Shown here: positions 32,031-38,926 of the stretch, piece by piece
How positions within the stretch are numbered: the stretch's first letter is position 1
Layout of the letters: every line of letters begins with the position of its first letter
From: Saprospiraceae bacterium
GTDB taxonomy: Bacteria; Bacteroidota; Bacteroidia; Chitinophagales; Saprospiraceae
Direction: 5' to 3'
NCBI GenBank assembly: GCA_015490175.1
Contig: WFYJ01000099.1
Span: 1-38,926 of the forward strand
Length of the DNA stretch: 38,926 nucleotides
The notes under the pieces: model-generated
What the model was told of the DNA's origin: nothing
Seen by the model: the letters and a program-made list of their open reading frames with translations, nothing else
Databases searched by the model: none
Position numbers and translations under genes: made by a program

Positions 32031-33566
32031 TCAGAACGGGACCTCCTCGTCGGGATCGGGCCGGAGGGTATCGGTGTTCATCTTCGAAGGCACCTGGATG
32101 AAGCCGGCGCCACTGTCGAATGCTTCGCTGAAGTCGCCGCCACCGAGGAAGGGGTCGGTGGGTTCGTTGAACAGACCGATCTCGTTTTCGAAACGCAGCT
32201 TGATGGTCTCAGTGGGGCCGTTCCGATGCTTGGCGATGATGAGCTCGGTGATGCCCACCAGCGATTCTCCCTCTTCCGACTCGGTCATGCCGTAGTAGTC
32301 GGGGCGGTAGAGAAACGACACGATATCGGCATCCTGTTCGATGGCACCCGACTCGCGCAGGTCGGAGAGCTGGGGCCGCTTTTCGCCACCGCGCGTCTCG
32401 ACGGCCCGGCTGAGCTGCGACAGGGCAATTACCGGCACGTTCAGCTCCTTGGCCAGCCCTTTGAGTGCGCGCGAGATGGAGCTGATTTCCTGCTCGCGGT
32501 TTCCTTTTCGGGTGTCGGGGCCACCCGACATGAGCTGCAGGTAATCGATGATGATGAGCTGGATGTCGTGCTTGCTTTTGAGGCGCCGACATTTGGCGCG
32601 CAGCTCGAAAATGTTGATGCCCGGCGTGTCGTCGATGAAGATGGGCGCCTCGCTCAGCTCTTCGATGGCTTTGACCACCTGCTGCCACTCGGCTTCGTCG
32701 AGCTTGCCATTGCGGATGTTGGTACCCTTGACACGCGACTGCATGGCCAGCAGGCGTTGCATGAGCTGCAGACTTGCCATCTCGAGTGAGAAAACGGCCA
32801 CGGCCTTTTTGTATTCCATGGCCACGTTGCGCGCTACGTTGAGGACGAAAGCCGTCTTGCCCATGGCGGGGCGTGCCGCTACAATGATGAGGTCGGAGGG
32901 CTGGAAACCGGAAGTGACGCGGTCGAGCGACGGATAGCCCGAGGGCACGCCGGTGAGGCCGTCCGTCTTTTTGCGCAGCTCTTCGAGGTGGCTCAGCAGT
33001 TGAGAGGCCAGGCTGCTGGCCGTATCGTATTCGCGTTTGAGGTTGGTGGTCGTCACTTCGTACAGGTGCTGCTCTACCTTGTCGAGCAGGTCGAACACGT
33101 CGGTGGTATCGCTATAGGCGTCCTGCAGCACCTCGGTGGCGATGTGGATCAGCTCGCGCATCATGTGCTTTTGCGCGATAATGCGGGCGTGGTGCTCGAT
33201 GTTGGCCGAAGAGGCTACCCGCAGCGACAGCTCGGACAGGTAGGCGCGACCGCCGGCCGCTTCGAGCTCCCCCTGCCGCGCCAACTGGTCGGCCACGGTC
33301 AGCACGTCGATGGGACGCGACTGAGTGAAGAGGTTGACCATGGCCTTGTAAATCATACCATGCCGCTCGTCGTAGAAGCTGTCGGGGGTGAGGATGTCCA
33401 TCACGTCGTGAAAGGCATCGCGGTCGAGCAGCAGGGCGCCCAACACGGCCTGTTCCACCTCGACGGCCTGTGGAGGCACGCGCGCCATCAGGGCGGCGGC
33501 ATCCGAAGCGCGGTGCAGGCGTGGGTGCTTCCGGGCGGGCTGTCTGCTTTTGTCCTTTTCTGCCAT
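32031..33566 (-). CDS. dnaB: Replicative DNA helicase DnaB
   Basis: 511 residues from the ATG at 33566. N-terminal domain from VPPQAVEVEQAVLGALLLD to about residue 170, then linker, then RecA-like ATPase: Walker A AARPAMGKTAF, Walker B IQLIIIDYLQLM, the DnaB pattern LKGLAKELNVPVIALSQLSR and RPQLSDLRESGAIEQDADIV. Hexameric helicase that unwinds DNA at the replication fork. No intein interrupts the ATPase motifs. The basic N-terminal 25 residues are variable. The longer upstream frame lacks family similarity. Confidence 0.97.
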   Translation of the reverse strand: MAEKDKSRQPARKHPRLHRASDAAALMARVPPQAVEVEQAVLGALLLDRDAFHDVMDILTPDSFYDERHGMIYKAMVNLFTQSRPIDVLTVADQLARQGELEAAGGRAYLSELSLRVASSANIEHHARIIAQKHMMRELIHIATEVLQDAYSDTTDVFDLLDKVEQHLYEVTTTNLKREYDTASSLASQLLSHLEELRKKTDGLTGVPSGYPSLDRVTSGFQPSDLIIVAARPAMGKTAFVLNVARNVAMEYKKAVAVFSLEMASLQLMQRLLAMQSRVKGTNIRNGKLDEAEWQQVVKAIEELSEAPIFIDDTPGINIFELRAKCRRLKSKHDIQLIIIDYLQLMSGGPDTRKGNREQEISSISRALKGLAKELNVPVIALSQLSRAVETRGGEKRPQLSDLRESGAIEQDADIVSFLYRPDYYGMTESEEGESLVGITELIIAKHRNGPTETIKLRFENEIGLFNEPTDPFLGGGDFSEAFDSGAGFIQVPSKMNTDTLRPDPDEEVPF

Positions 33567-33632
33567 GATGCTGAGGTATGATTGAGGGCGCGTTCGACAG
33601 GGACACGCACCGACGATGGGGTTGGTTCGTTG

Positions 33633-33640
33633 CAAAACTA
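33633..33640 (-). promoter_or_regulatory. Possible -7 box of the dnaB promoter
   Basis: TAGTTTTG followed by C on the minus strand, a full TAnnTTTG match, 66 bp before the dnaB ATG. A TTG-containing -33 box lies farther away than usual (about 26 bp). Confidence 0.4.
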
Positions 33641-33834
33641 CGACCTGAAGCGCCTGTGCGAAAGGGCAATTTTTCCACCCCGGTGCCGAAAAGGCGTGCA
33701 AAAATGGAAACTTCCGCTGCGTCGAGGCGAGTTGAGGTGTTTTGAAAGTATTGATATTCAGCGCTTTGCAAACATCCTGTCAATGTGGAAAACCCGAAAG
33801 GGCGGTATTTTGCGAAAGCGCCCCCTGGCTCGGC

Positions 33835-34503
33835 TCACTGGTCGAACGATCCGAGGCGACGGCGCACTTCTTCTACGGCCTTCTTTTGCATTTCGATACG
33901 CAGGCGCGTGTCTTCCTGTGCCTTTTCGTTTTCGGCGATACTGGCTTTCATCTTGCGGATGGTCTCTTCGGCCTTGCGGATGGCTTCCTCATAGTTTTCC
34001 TTGTCGCGTTGCAGGCGCGTCAGCTCGCGTTCCAGTTCCTTGAGTTTGCGTTCCTGCTCTTTCAGTTCCATTTCGGTGAGTCGCTTTTGCACGTAGCGTT
34101 CGAACCGGGTCATGAGCTGCATGGCGCCATCGAAGGCGGCGGGTTCATTTTCGGGCCCTACGAAACTGCCGTCTTTGAGCTGGAACCATACCGTGAGCTC
34201 GCTCTCATTCGATCCGGCCTTTTCCACCAGCGCGTACACATTGACCGGGTCGCTGCCACCCACCGCGATGAGTTCCATGCCGGCAGCCAGCCATTCGCCT
34301 TCGCCTCTCACCTTTTTGGTCTTGCCGTCGTAATCTTTGAGGAAGTCGCGCCAGAAGCGCTCGGCCTGTCGTGCATCGGCAGGCAGGTTCAGCTTGATGC
34401 CCGGATACACACCCAGCGACATGGCTTTTTCCACGGAAACGGGCTGGGCGATGCTGCACGGAATACACAGCAGGAGGAAAAATCCGACGAGTATGGTTCT
34501 CAT
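33835..34503 (-). CDS. Secreted coiled-coil protein, unknown function
   Basis: 222 residues with a signal peptide (MRTILVGFFLLLCIPCSIAQ). Residues 25-130 look globular (YPGIKLNLPADARQAERFWRDFLKDY; GEWLAAGMELIAVGG; TVWFQLKDGSFVGPENEP). Residues 135-215 form an unbroken charged coiled coil. Probably periplasmic. AAAGGAAG just before the ATG resembles a ribosome-binding site, although very close to it. No family recognised. It is upstream of dnaB on the same strand but 268 bp away, and divergent from the phosphatase gene. Confidence 0.75.
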   Translation of the reverse strand: MRTILVGFFLLLCIPCSIAQPVSVEKAMSLGVYPGIKLNLPADARQAERFWRDFLKDYDGKTKKVRGEGEWLAAGMELIAVGGSDPVNVYALVEKAGSNESELTVWFQLKDGSFVGPENEPAAFDGAMQLMTRFERYVQKRLTEMELKEQERKLKELERELTRLQRDKENYEEAIRKAEETIRKMKASIAENEKAQEDTRLRIEMQKKAVEEVRRRLGSFDQ

Positions 34504-34571
34504 ACTTCCTTTGTTTTGATCGGGCAAGATGCAAGATATTGAGAAAAACGTGAGGCTGCCTCGAGGGCCGG

Positions 34572-34589
34572 TTTTGCCTTTCGGCAAAA
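34572..34589. repeat. Hairpin word TTTTGCC-TTTC-GGCAAAA
   Basis: Perfect 7-bp stem, the longest copy of the word (GAAA loop on the minus strand). In the spacer between the secreted coiled-coil gene and the phosphatase gene. Confidence 0.8.
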
Positions 34590-34773
34590 GAAGCCCGGCG
34601 GCATGCCACTCAGAGGAATCGAATGAACGGGTCTTTTGTTGCAAAGGGTGGGCATTATTCTCAAAACGGGCCGGCCTTTTCGCCGAATGGGCGAAATGTA
34701 TTTCGCGCTGATTTGCTGCACTTTTTATGTCACATAGTTGAGGAAACAGGGCCGGTGTTTGGCTGTGCCTTTC

Positions 34774-34781
34774 TATCTTTA
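34774..34781 (+). promoter_or_regulatory. Possible -7 box for the phosphatase gene
   Basis: TATCTTTA, near the TAnnTTTG consensus, 79 bp before the ATG at 34861. A TTTG lies only about 12 bp upstream, so the spacing is poor. Confidence 0.3.
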
Positions 34782-34860
34782 CCACCACACAGGCAGATGG
34801 CAAGCAGATCACGCGAAGTGCTGATCGGGCGTCGTGTGCCTGTTCCACCAAAACCGGAAC

Positions 34861-36126
34861 ATGTCCATGTCCACGTCATTGGAACATACGAGACCATACG
34901 GCACCCTCAGCCAGCTGGAGCGCGAGCTGAACCTCAAACAGCTCCAGATCAACCGCCTGCTCGACATCACTCAGGCCATCAACAACAATGTTTCGGCTCA
35001 GGGCCTGTTCGACATGTACCGTTCGTTCCTGAGCTGGGAGATGGGGGTGCGCAAGATGGCCCTTTTTTCGCGCCAGCAAGAAGTGTGGAAATGTACTTCC
35101 TGGATCGGCATCGATCCGGCCGAGGTGCCCGCAGACATCGGCCAGCGGCTGGCCCGGTTCAAGCGCCTGACCAACCACCTGCCCGAAGATGAACCCTTCT
35201 TTCGCGCATTCGACCTGGTCATTCCCGTATATCACAAGCAGACGCCGCTGGCCTTCGTGTTCATCGGTGGCCTGGACGAGGAAGACCTTTTCAGCAAGGT
35301 GCAGTTCATCACTACGATCACCAACATCATTGCCGTTGCCATCGAAAACAAGCGCCTGTTCAAGCGCCAGCTCGAGCAGGAACGGCTCAAGCAGGAAATG
35401 AAGCTGGCGGCCGAGATGCAGCGCATGCTCGTGCCGGGGCGGCTCCCTGCCACGCCCCATTACCAACTGGCCAGCATCTATCAGCCGCATCTGGGCGTAG
35501 GTGGCGATTACTTCGACTTCATCGAGCTCGACGACGGCCGCATCGTCTTCTGCATTGGCGACATTACGGGCAAGGGACTGGCTGCGGCCCTGCTCATGGC
35601 CAGCTTCCAGGGCACCTTCCACAGCCTGGTAGGCCTGTACGACTCGCTGAGCGAGCTGGTACACGCCCTCAATGCCGCCGTGGTGCGCACTACGGGCGGC
35701 GAGCGCTTCATCACCCTGTTCCTCGCCCGATACGATGTGCGCACGCGCACGCTCGAGTACATCAATGCCGGCCACGCAGCGCCGCTCCTGGCCATGAAGG
35801 GCGAGGTGATGCGCCTGGACAAGGGCGGCACTTTTCTGGGGTCGTTTGCCGAGCTGCCCTTCATCGAAGAGGGCCGTGTCCAACTGGACGGCGAGGCACT
35901 GCTGGTGAGCTTTACCGATGGCTTCTCCGACCTTCGCAACGCCGCCGGCGAGTTTCTCGACGACGTCTTCAAGCCTGATTTCCTGCTGGCACACATGCAC
36001 CTCGATGCCGAAGCCTTCAACCAGGCACTTCTGGGCCACATCCAGCAGTTCGCTACCGGGCAAGCCTGGCCCGACGACTTTACCGTGCTGACCTGCAAAT
36101 TTTTCAAAAAGGAACAGGCTGAGTGA
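34861..36126 (+). CDS. GAF-SpoIIE (PP2C-type) serine/threonine phosphatase
   Basis: 421 residues from the ATG at 34861 (a second ATG is two codons later; a GTG at 34834 is possible). N-terminal GAF-like sensor (about 25-175), coiled linker (FKRQLEQERLKQEMKLAAEM, about 175-195), then the phosphatase domain with metal-binding GGDYFDF (Gly214-Phe220; Asp216), FCIGDITGKGLAAALLMA, INAGHAAPLL and SFTDGFSD. Such proteins reverse phosphorylation of anti-sigma-factor antagonists in partner-switching networks. No RsbW- or RsbV-like gene is adjacent, so the partner must be elsewhere. Cytoplasmic. Confidence 0.93.
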   Translation: MSMSTSLEHTRPYGTLSQLERELNLKQLQINRLLDITQAINNNVSAQGLFDMYRSFLSWEMGVRKMALFSRQQEVWKCTSWIGIDPAEVPADIGQRLARFKRLTNHLPEDEPFFRAFDLVIPVYHKQTPLAFVFIGGLDEEDLFSKVQFITTITNIIAVAIENKRLFKRQLEQERLKQEMKLAAEMQRMLVPGRLPATPHYQLASIYQPHLGVGGDYFDFIELDDGRIVFCIGDITGKGLAAALLMASFQGTFHSLVGLYDSLSELVHALNAAVVRTTGGERFITLFLARYDVRTRTLEYINAGHAAPLLAMKGEVMRLDKGGTFLGSFAELPFIEEGRVQLDGEALLVSFTDGFSDLRNAAGEFLDDVFKPDFLLAHMHLDAEAFNQALLGHIQQFATGQAWPDDFTVLTCKFFKKEQAE

Positions 36127-36130
36127 GCTT

Positions 36131-36180
36131 TATACTCAACGCAATTCGGTTTGGGAATTATTGACGCCAGTCAATAGACG
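36131..36180 (-). repeat. RepE copy 3 (inverted)
   Basis: Begins 5 bp after the phosphatase stop: TATACTCAACGCAATTCGGT, TTGGGAATTATTGACG, AATAGACGATTTTCTGAGA. Followed by GATGGAGTGAGG satellite words. Confidence 0.75.
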
Positions 36181-36228
36181 ATTTTCTGAGATGGAGTGAG
36201 GAGAGAGGAGTGAAAAGGGAGTGACCGA

Positions 36229-36317
36229 CCGCGCAAACTGCGTCAGCGCTGCGTCTATCTGCGGCCGAAGGCTGCGGTTTTTGGCTGAGCAACCGAGGAA
36301 TCGAGGAATCGAGGATT
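36229..36317 (+). repeat. RepC copy 3 and GAGGAATC octamer linker
   Basis: CGCGCAAACTGCG, CTGCGGCCGAAGGCTGCGG, TTTTTGGCTGAG, then GAGGAATC, GAGGAATC, GAGGATTT units leading into RepF array 4. Confidence 0.75.
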
Positions 36318-36425
36318 TGAGTGAGGTTGAGACCGCTGCGCGGATGTTGATTCCGACAGATCGGAACAGGTGCCCGGCTGCGCCGGCTTGTTGATACGCC
36401 GCAAAGCGGCGTGTTGAGAGGGCCT
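36318..36425 (+). repeat. RepF hairpin array 4 (GTTGA-punctuated), best copy
   Basis: GAGGTTGAGA CCGC-TGC-GCGG; ATGTTGA TTCCGA-CAGA-TCGGAA; CAGGTGC CCGGC-TG-CGCCGG; TTGTTGA TACGCCGC-AAA-GCGGCGT; GTTGAGA. Four stems of different sequence, each able to pair, each introduced by GTTGA or a near variant. Confidence 0.8.
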
Positions 36426-36462
36426 TTTGATGAAGGAGGAACTGAGGAACCGAAGAATCGAG

Positions 36463-36592
36463 GATTTGACAAAAAACTGATAGTCAACAAGAAAAACTTT
36501 AAACGCTAAACGCTAAACCCTACACGCAACACCTTTTTGCACCCGGCTCATTTTCCGGATGTGAGATCATCTGTTCAAGGACGCCACCCACT
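36463..36592 (+). repeat. RepD copy 2 with heptamer array
   Basis: GAGGATTTGACAAAAAACTG, TAGTCAACAAGAAAAAC, heptamers TAAACGC, TAAACGC, TAAACCC, TACACGC (36500-36527), then AACACCTTTTTGCACCCGGC, TTTTCCGGATG and TGTTCAAGGACGCCACC. Confidence 0.85.
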
Positions 36593-36617
36593 CAATCACA
36601 TCACCGGATTCCTCTAC

Positions 36618-36692
36618 CCCATGACCCACGACCCATAACCCATGACCCACGACCCACGACCCACGAGCTACGAGCTACGAGCTACGACCCAC
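36618..36692. repeat. Heptamer satellite (ACCCACG / AGCTACG)
   Basis: About ten 7-bp units: mostly ACCCACG or ACCCATA/ACCCATG, then AGCTACG three times, then ACCCAC. Immediately precedes the nicotinamidase promoter region. Confidence 0.9.
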
Positions 36693-36761
36693 AAGCCTGT
36701 TCAACCAAATTGCCCTGCATTTGGTAGTATTGGGGAAATCTTCCAACAAAACCGCGAAACC

Positions 36762-37313
36762 ATGGAAAAGAAAGCCCTCATCATCGTGGACGTGCAGAAC
36801 GACTTTTGCCCGGGCGGCGCGCTGGCCGCACCCGAGGGCGACAAGGTCGTGCCGGTCATCAACAAGCTGGTGGATCAGTTCGACTACGTGCTGGCCAGCA
36901 AGGACTGGCATCCGGCCGACACGGTCCACTTCCAGAAATGGCCTGTGCACTGCGTAGCCGGCACGCCCGGCGCTGAATTCCATCCCGACCTGCGTACCGA
37001 CAAGATCGACCAGGTGCTGCTCAAAGGCACGGGCAACAAGGACGACGGCTACTCGGCTTTCGAAGCCACCAACGTAGATCTGGCCGAGTGGCTGCGCGCG
37101 CACGAAGTGGACGAGGTCTATGTCACGGGCCTGACGACGGAATACTGCGTCAAATCCACGGCACTGGACGCCGTCAAAAACGGCTTCCGCACGTTCGTCA
37201 TCCGCGATGCAGTGCGCCCCGTCAATCCGGCCGACGAGGAAGCCGCCTATCGCGACATGGAAGCGGCCGGCATCCAGGTGGTGACCTCCAGCGACGTGCT
37301 GCAACCTGCCTGA
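36762..37313 (+). CDS. pncA: Nicotinamidase (isochorismatase family)
   Basis: 183 residues from the ATG at 36762. Catalytic triad Asp10 (IIVDVQNDF), Lys88 (VLLKGTG) and Cys129 (LTTEYCVKST); metal ligands Asp48, His50 and His56 in SKDWHPADTVHF; WPVHCVAGTPGAEF is typical of PncA. It deamidates nicotinamide to nicotinate for NAD salvage in the cytoplasm. Length matches bacterial PncA. The long frame upstream runs through the heptamer satellite. Convergent with the arginase-fold gene, 7 bp apart. Confidence 0.94.
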   Translation: MEKKALIIVDVQNDFCPGGALAAPEGDKVVPVINKLVDQFDYVLASKDWHPADTVHFQKWPVHCVAGTPGAEFHPDLRTDKIDQVLLKGTGNKDDGYSAFEATNVDLAEWLRAHEVDEVYVTGLTTEYCVKSTALDAVKNGFRTFVIRDAVRPVNPADEEAAYRDMEAAGIQVVTSSDVLQPA

Positions 37314-37320
37314 ATGGCTT

Positions 37321-38118
37321 TCAGCCCGCATCGGTGAGCGCCTGCAGGATGGCCAGGTTGGCCCGCTCGTTGCGGGCCACGGCTTCCTGCACTTCGCGCC
37401 CGAACCAGCCCTGCTGGGCCGGGGGCAGCTCGCCGCATACATCCGCGCCCACGATCTTTCGGGCGCGGGCCAGCGCACGCAACAAATCGAGCAGCAACGG
37501 CAATGGCATCTGCCCCTGATCCCAGTTGGTGAGGGCCCAGCGCGGGTCGAGCACGTCCTTGTCGATGCTCACGTACACCGCCCGGGTCGGAATGGCGGCC
37601 ACCAGCTCCTCAGCCGTCCATTTTTCCGGCGGCAGCCAGGTGATTTTCTCCGTCAGTGCTTCAGGGATGCCCTCGAGGTAGCGCTCCTGCACACCCACGA
37701 GCACCACGCGCTGCAATTGGGACAGCCGCAGCAGCGCTTCAGCCACCCAACTGCCGCACGACAGCAGGGTGGGCTGCAAGTGCGCGTCGGAATGGTGGTC
37801 GAACAGCACGAGCGTGAAGGGACGCCGGATGCGGCGCATGAGCAAATAGGACGTGTAGTGGTAGTTGCCACTGCCCAGAAACCAGAGACGGGCGTGGTAG
37901 CGCCGCAGCCGCCGGTCGAGGGCGCGCTGGGCCTCGGGCGTGCAGAAAAAGGTGGTGCCTTCCAGGTCGTTCAGGCCGATGATCACCGAGGCCGCCCCCT
38001 TGAGACGCTGCTGCAACTGCAGCGAGCCGTCGAAATCGGCAATGGCCACTTTCAGGTCGCCATCCGCTTCGTTCGCTGCTGCCGCTTCGTGTGCCTTTTT
38101 CGCTGCTTTCTTTTTCAT
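37321..38118 (-). CDS. Arginase-fold (ureohydrolase family) enzyme
   Basis: 265 residues from the ATG at 38118 (others at 38130 and 38148). Binuclear-manganese motifs: His87 in GSGNYHYTS, Asp107, His109 and Asp111 in LFDHHSDAH, Asp186 and Asp188 in VSIDKDVLDP, and GADVCGE near the end. It should hydrolyse a guanidino compound (arginase, agmatinase or formimidoylglutamase type) or an amide. The substrate pocket is not diagnostic, and the protein is short for arginase. The N-terminal Lys/Ala-rich segment (MKKKAAKKAHEAAAA) is odd and may be partly untranslated. Divergent from aroQ. Confidence 0.87.
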   Translation of the reverse strand: MKKKAAKKAHEAAAANEADGDLKVAIADFDGSLQLQQRLKGAASVIIGLNDLEGTTFFCTPEAQRALDRRLRRYHARLWFLGSGNYHYTSYLLMRRIRRPFTLVLFDHHSDAHLQPTLLSCGSWVAEALLRLSQLQRVVLVGVQERYLEGIPEALTEKITWLPPEKWTAEELVAAIPTRAVYVSIDKDVLDPRWALTNWDQGQMPLPLLLDLLRALARARKIVGADVCGELPPAQQGWFGREVQEAVARNERANLAILQALTDAG

Positions 38119-38174
38119 CGGCACGCGCATCTTGCGTGAAAGTTGCATTTTGCGAAAGCAAAATACCACTTCAC

Positions 38175-38588
38175 ATGAAGCTGCACATCATCAACGGTCC
38201 GAACCTCAACTTGTTGGGCAAGCGCGAGCCGCATATCTACGGGCGGCGCAGCTTCGAGGAATACCTGGAGCTGCTGCATCAGGAATTTCCCACCATCACC
38301 ATCCATTACTTCCAGAGCAACCACGAGGGCGAGCTCATCGACAAGTTGCACGAAGTGGGGTTCACCTACAACGGTATCATCCTCAATGCCGGCGGCCTGA
38401 GCCATACCTCCGTGGCGCTGGCCGATGCTGTGGCCGCCATCGAGACGCCCGTCATCGAGGTGCACATCTCCAACGTCTTCGCCCGCGAGCCTTACCGACA
38501 CCACTCCTTCCTCAGCGCCGTGTGCGTGGGCAGCATCGTCGGGCTGGGGCTGAAAGGCTACGAGCTGGCCATTCAGTATTTCCTGTGA
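38175..38588 (+). CDS. aroQ: 3-Dehydroquinate dehydratase, type II
   Basis: 137 residues. Family start MKLHIINGPNLNLLGKREP, catalytic Tyr22 in IYG, Asn71 in LNAGGLSHTS, His97 in VHISN, and VFAREPYRHHSFLS. Forms dodecamers and performs the third step of the shikimate pathway toward aromatic amino acids, in the cytoplasm. Length and motifs are standard. The ATG at 38175 is used; the longer frame is not conserved-looking. RepD copy 3 starts immediately after the stop. Confidence 0.97.
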   Translation: MKLHIINGPNLNLLGKREPHIYGRRSFEEYLELLHQEFPTITIHYFQSNHEGELIDKLHEVGFTYNGIILNAGGLSHTSVALADAVAAIETPVIEVHISNVFAREPYRHHSFLSAVCVGSIVGLGLKGYELAIQYFL

Positions 38589-38735
38589 AGGTGGTGTCCT
38601 TGAACAGAGGATCGTGCATCCCGAGAATGAACCGGCTGCAAAGATGTTCAAGGTTGAGGGTTTAGAGTTTAGAGTTTAAAGTTTTTCTTGTTGAATATCA
38701 GTTTTTTGTCAAATCCTCGGTTCCTCGCTTCCTCA
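38589..38735 (-). repeat. RepD copy 3 (inverted) with heptamer array
   Basis: AAGGTGGTGTCCTTGAACAG, then ATCCCGAGAATGAACCGGC and heptamers GGTTGAG, GGTTTAG, AGTTTAG, AGTTTAA (38652-38679), then TTGAATATCAGTTTTTTGTC and AATCCTCGGTTCCTCG. Inverted with respect to the other two full copies. Confidence 0.85.
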
Positions 38736-38737
38736 CC

Positions 38738-38795
38738 CATTGAAACCGCAGCCTTCGGCCGCAGAGCACCGCAGTTTGCGCGCAGTTTTTACCCG
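38738..38795 (-). repeat. RepC copy 4 (inverted)
   Basis: ATTGAAACCGCAGCCTTCGG, CCGCAG, GCAGTTTGCGCGCAG. The inverse order of RepC at 31835 and 36229. Confidence 0.75.
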
Positions 38796-38796
38796 A

Positions 38797-38884
38797 GGTT
38801 GAGGGTTGAGCGTGTAGCGTTGAGCGTTTACAACGCTTTGAAAATCAGTACATACCCAGTGGCTCTCTGTGTAACTGAACAACT
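38797..38884 (-). repeat. RepB copy 3 (inverted) with heptamers
   Basis: Heptamers GGTTGAG, GGTTGAG, CGTGTAG, CGTTGAG, CGTTTAC (38797-38831), then AACGCTTTGAAAATCAGT, CCCAGTGGCTCTCTGTGTAA and CTGAACAA. The terminal GACTTTTTCAG of copy 1 is replaced by the start of RepA copy 4. Confidence 0.75.
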
Positions 38885-38887
38885 TCT

Positions 38888-38926
38888 GAGCCTACTGAAA
38901 AAAGTCCGTGACGGCCCCGAAAGTCG
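38888..38926 (+). repeat. RepA copy 4, cut by the window edge
   Basis: GAGCCTACTGAAAAAAGTCC followed by GTGACGGCCCCGAAAGTCG, identical to the first 39 bp of copy 3. Confidence 0.85.

Overview
The window looks like chromosomal DNA of a GC-rich member of the Bacteroidota, perhaps near Saprospiria. The grounds are a PorP/SprF-type outer-membrane protein (type IX secretion), start regions mostly without Shine-Dalgarno sequences, several -7-like boxes of the TAnnTTTG type, and protein types usual in this phylum: CtlX, a TIGR01777 oxidoreductase and a one-piece ABC/HlyD/TolC exporter. No rRNA, tRNA, phage, integrase, transposase gene or CRISPR array was recognised. The species is not determined.

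Layout: 335-2358 (- strand) holds a secreted sugar-isomerase-like TIM barrel and a membrane-anchored coiled-coil protein. 3011-3973 is a CtlX-type hydrolase. 4866-9876 is an exporter operon (ABC protein with a badly degenerate ATPase, HlyD-like adaptor, TolC-like channel), convergent with a helical-repeat protein (9926-11347). 11521-14487 is a second-type DnaE polymerase, 15050-16105 PorP/SprF, 16405-18060 an S41 protease and 18256-21384 a UvrD helicase fused to an Fe-S nuclease. 21594-23788 is a two-gene cell-surface glycan operon (glycosyltransferase, O-antigen-ligase-like). Then come a secreted CARDB-like protein, an Lrp regulator divergent from an M20 amidohydrolase, and a TIGR01777 oxidoreductase divergent from a peptide-ABC binding lipoprotein and its permease. 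The right end has dnaB, a secreted coiled-coil protein, a GAF-SpoIIE phosphatase, nicotinamidase, an arginase-fold enzyme and aroQ.

Most genes are ordinary. The unusual content lies between them. Nearly every longer spacer is built from a small set of short dispersed modules, named here RepA to RepF. RepA is a 200-260 bp MITE-like element with CTGAAAAAA ends, a conserved AT-rich core and variable hairpins. RepB is an 80-90 bp unit sharing one RepA end. RepC carries a GCCGAAGGC motif. RepD is about 140 bp with a heptamer array inside. RepE is about 70 bp. RepF is a run of different perfect hairpins separated by a constant GTTGA (or TCAAC). Heptanucleotide arrays resembling cyanobacterial STRR sequences occur throughout. 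The modules sit mainly at gene 3' ends, often between convergent genes, and recur in partly fixed order. A separate GNRA-type hairpin word, TTTGCCGAAAGGCAAA, recurs both between and inside genes. These repeats, the degenerate exporter ATPase and a small Trp/Cys-rich reading frame before it are the best leads.

All calls come from reading the sequence. No database search or structure prediction was run, so family names are recognition-level and regulatory sites are tentative.
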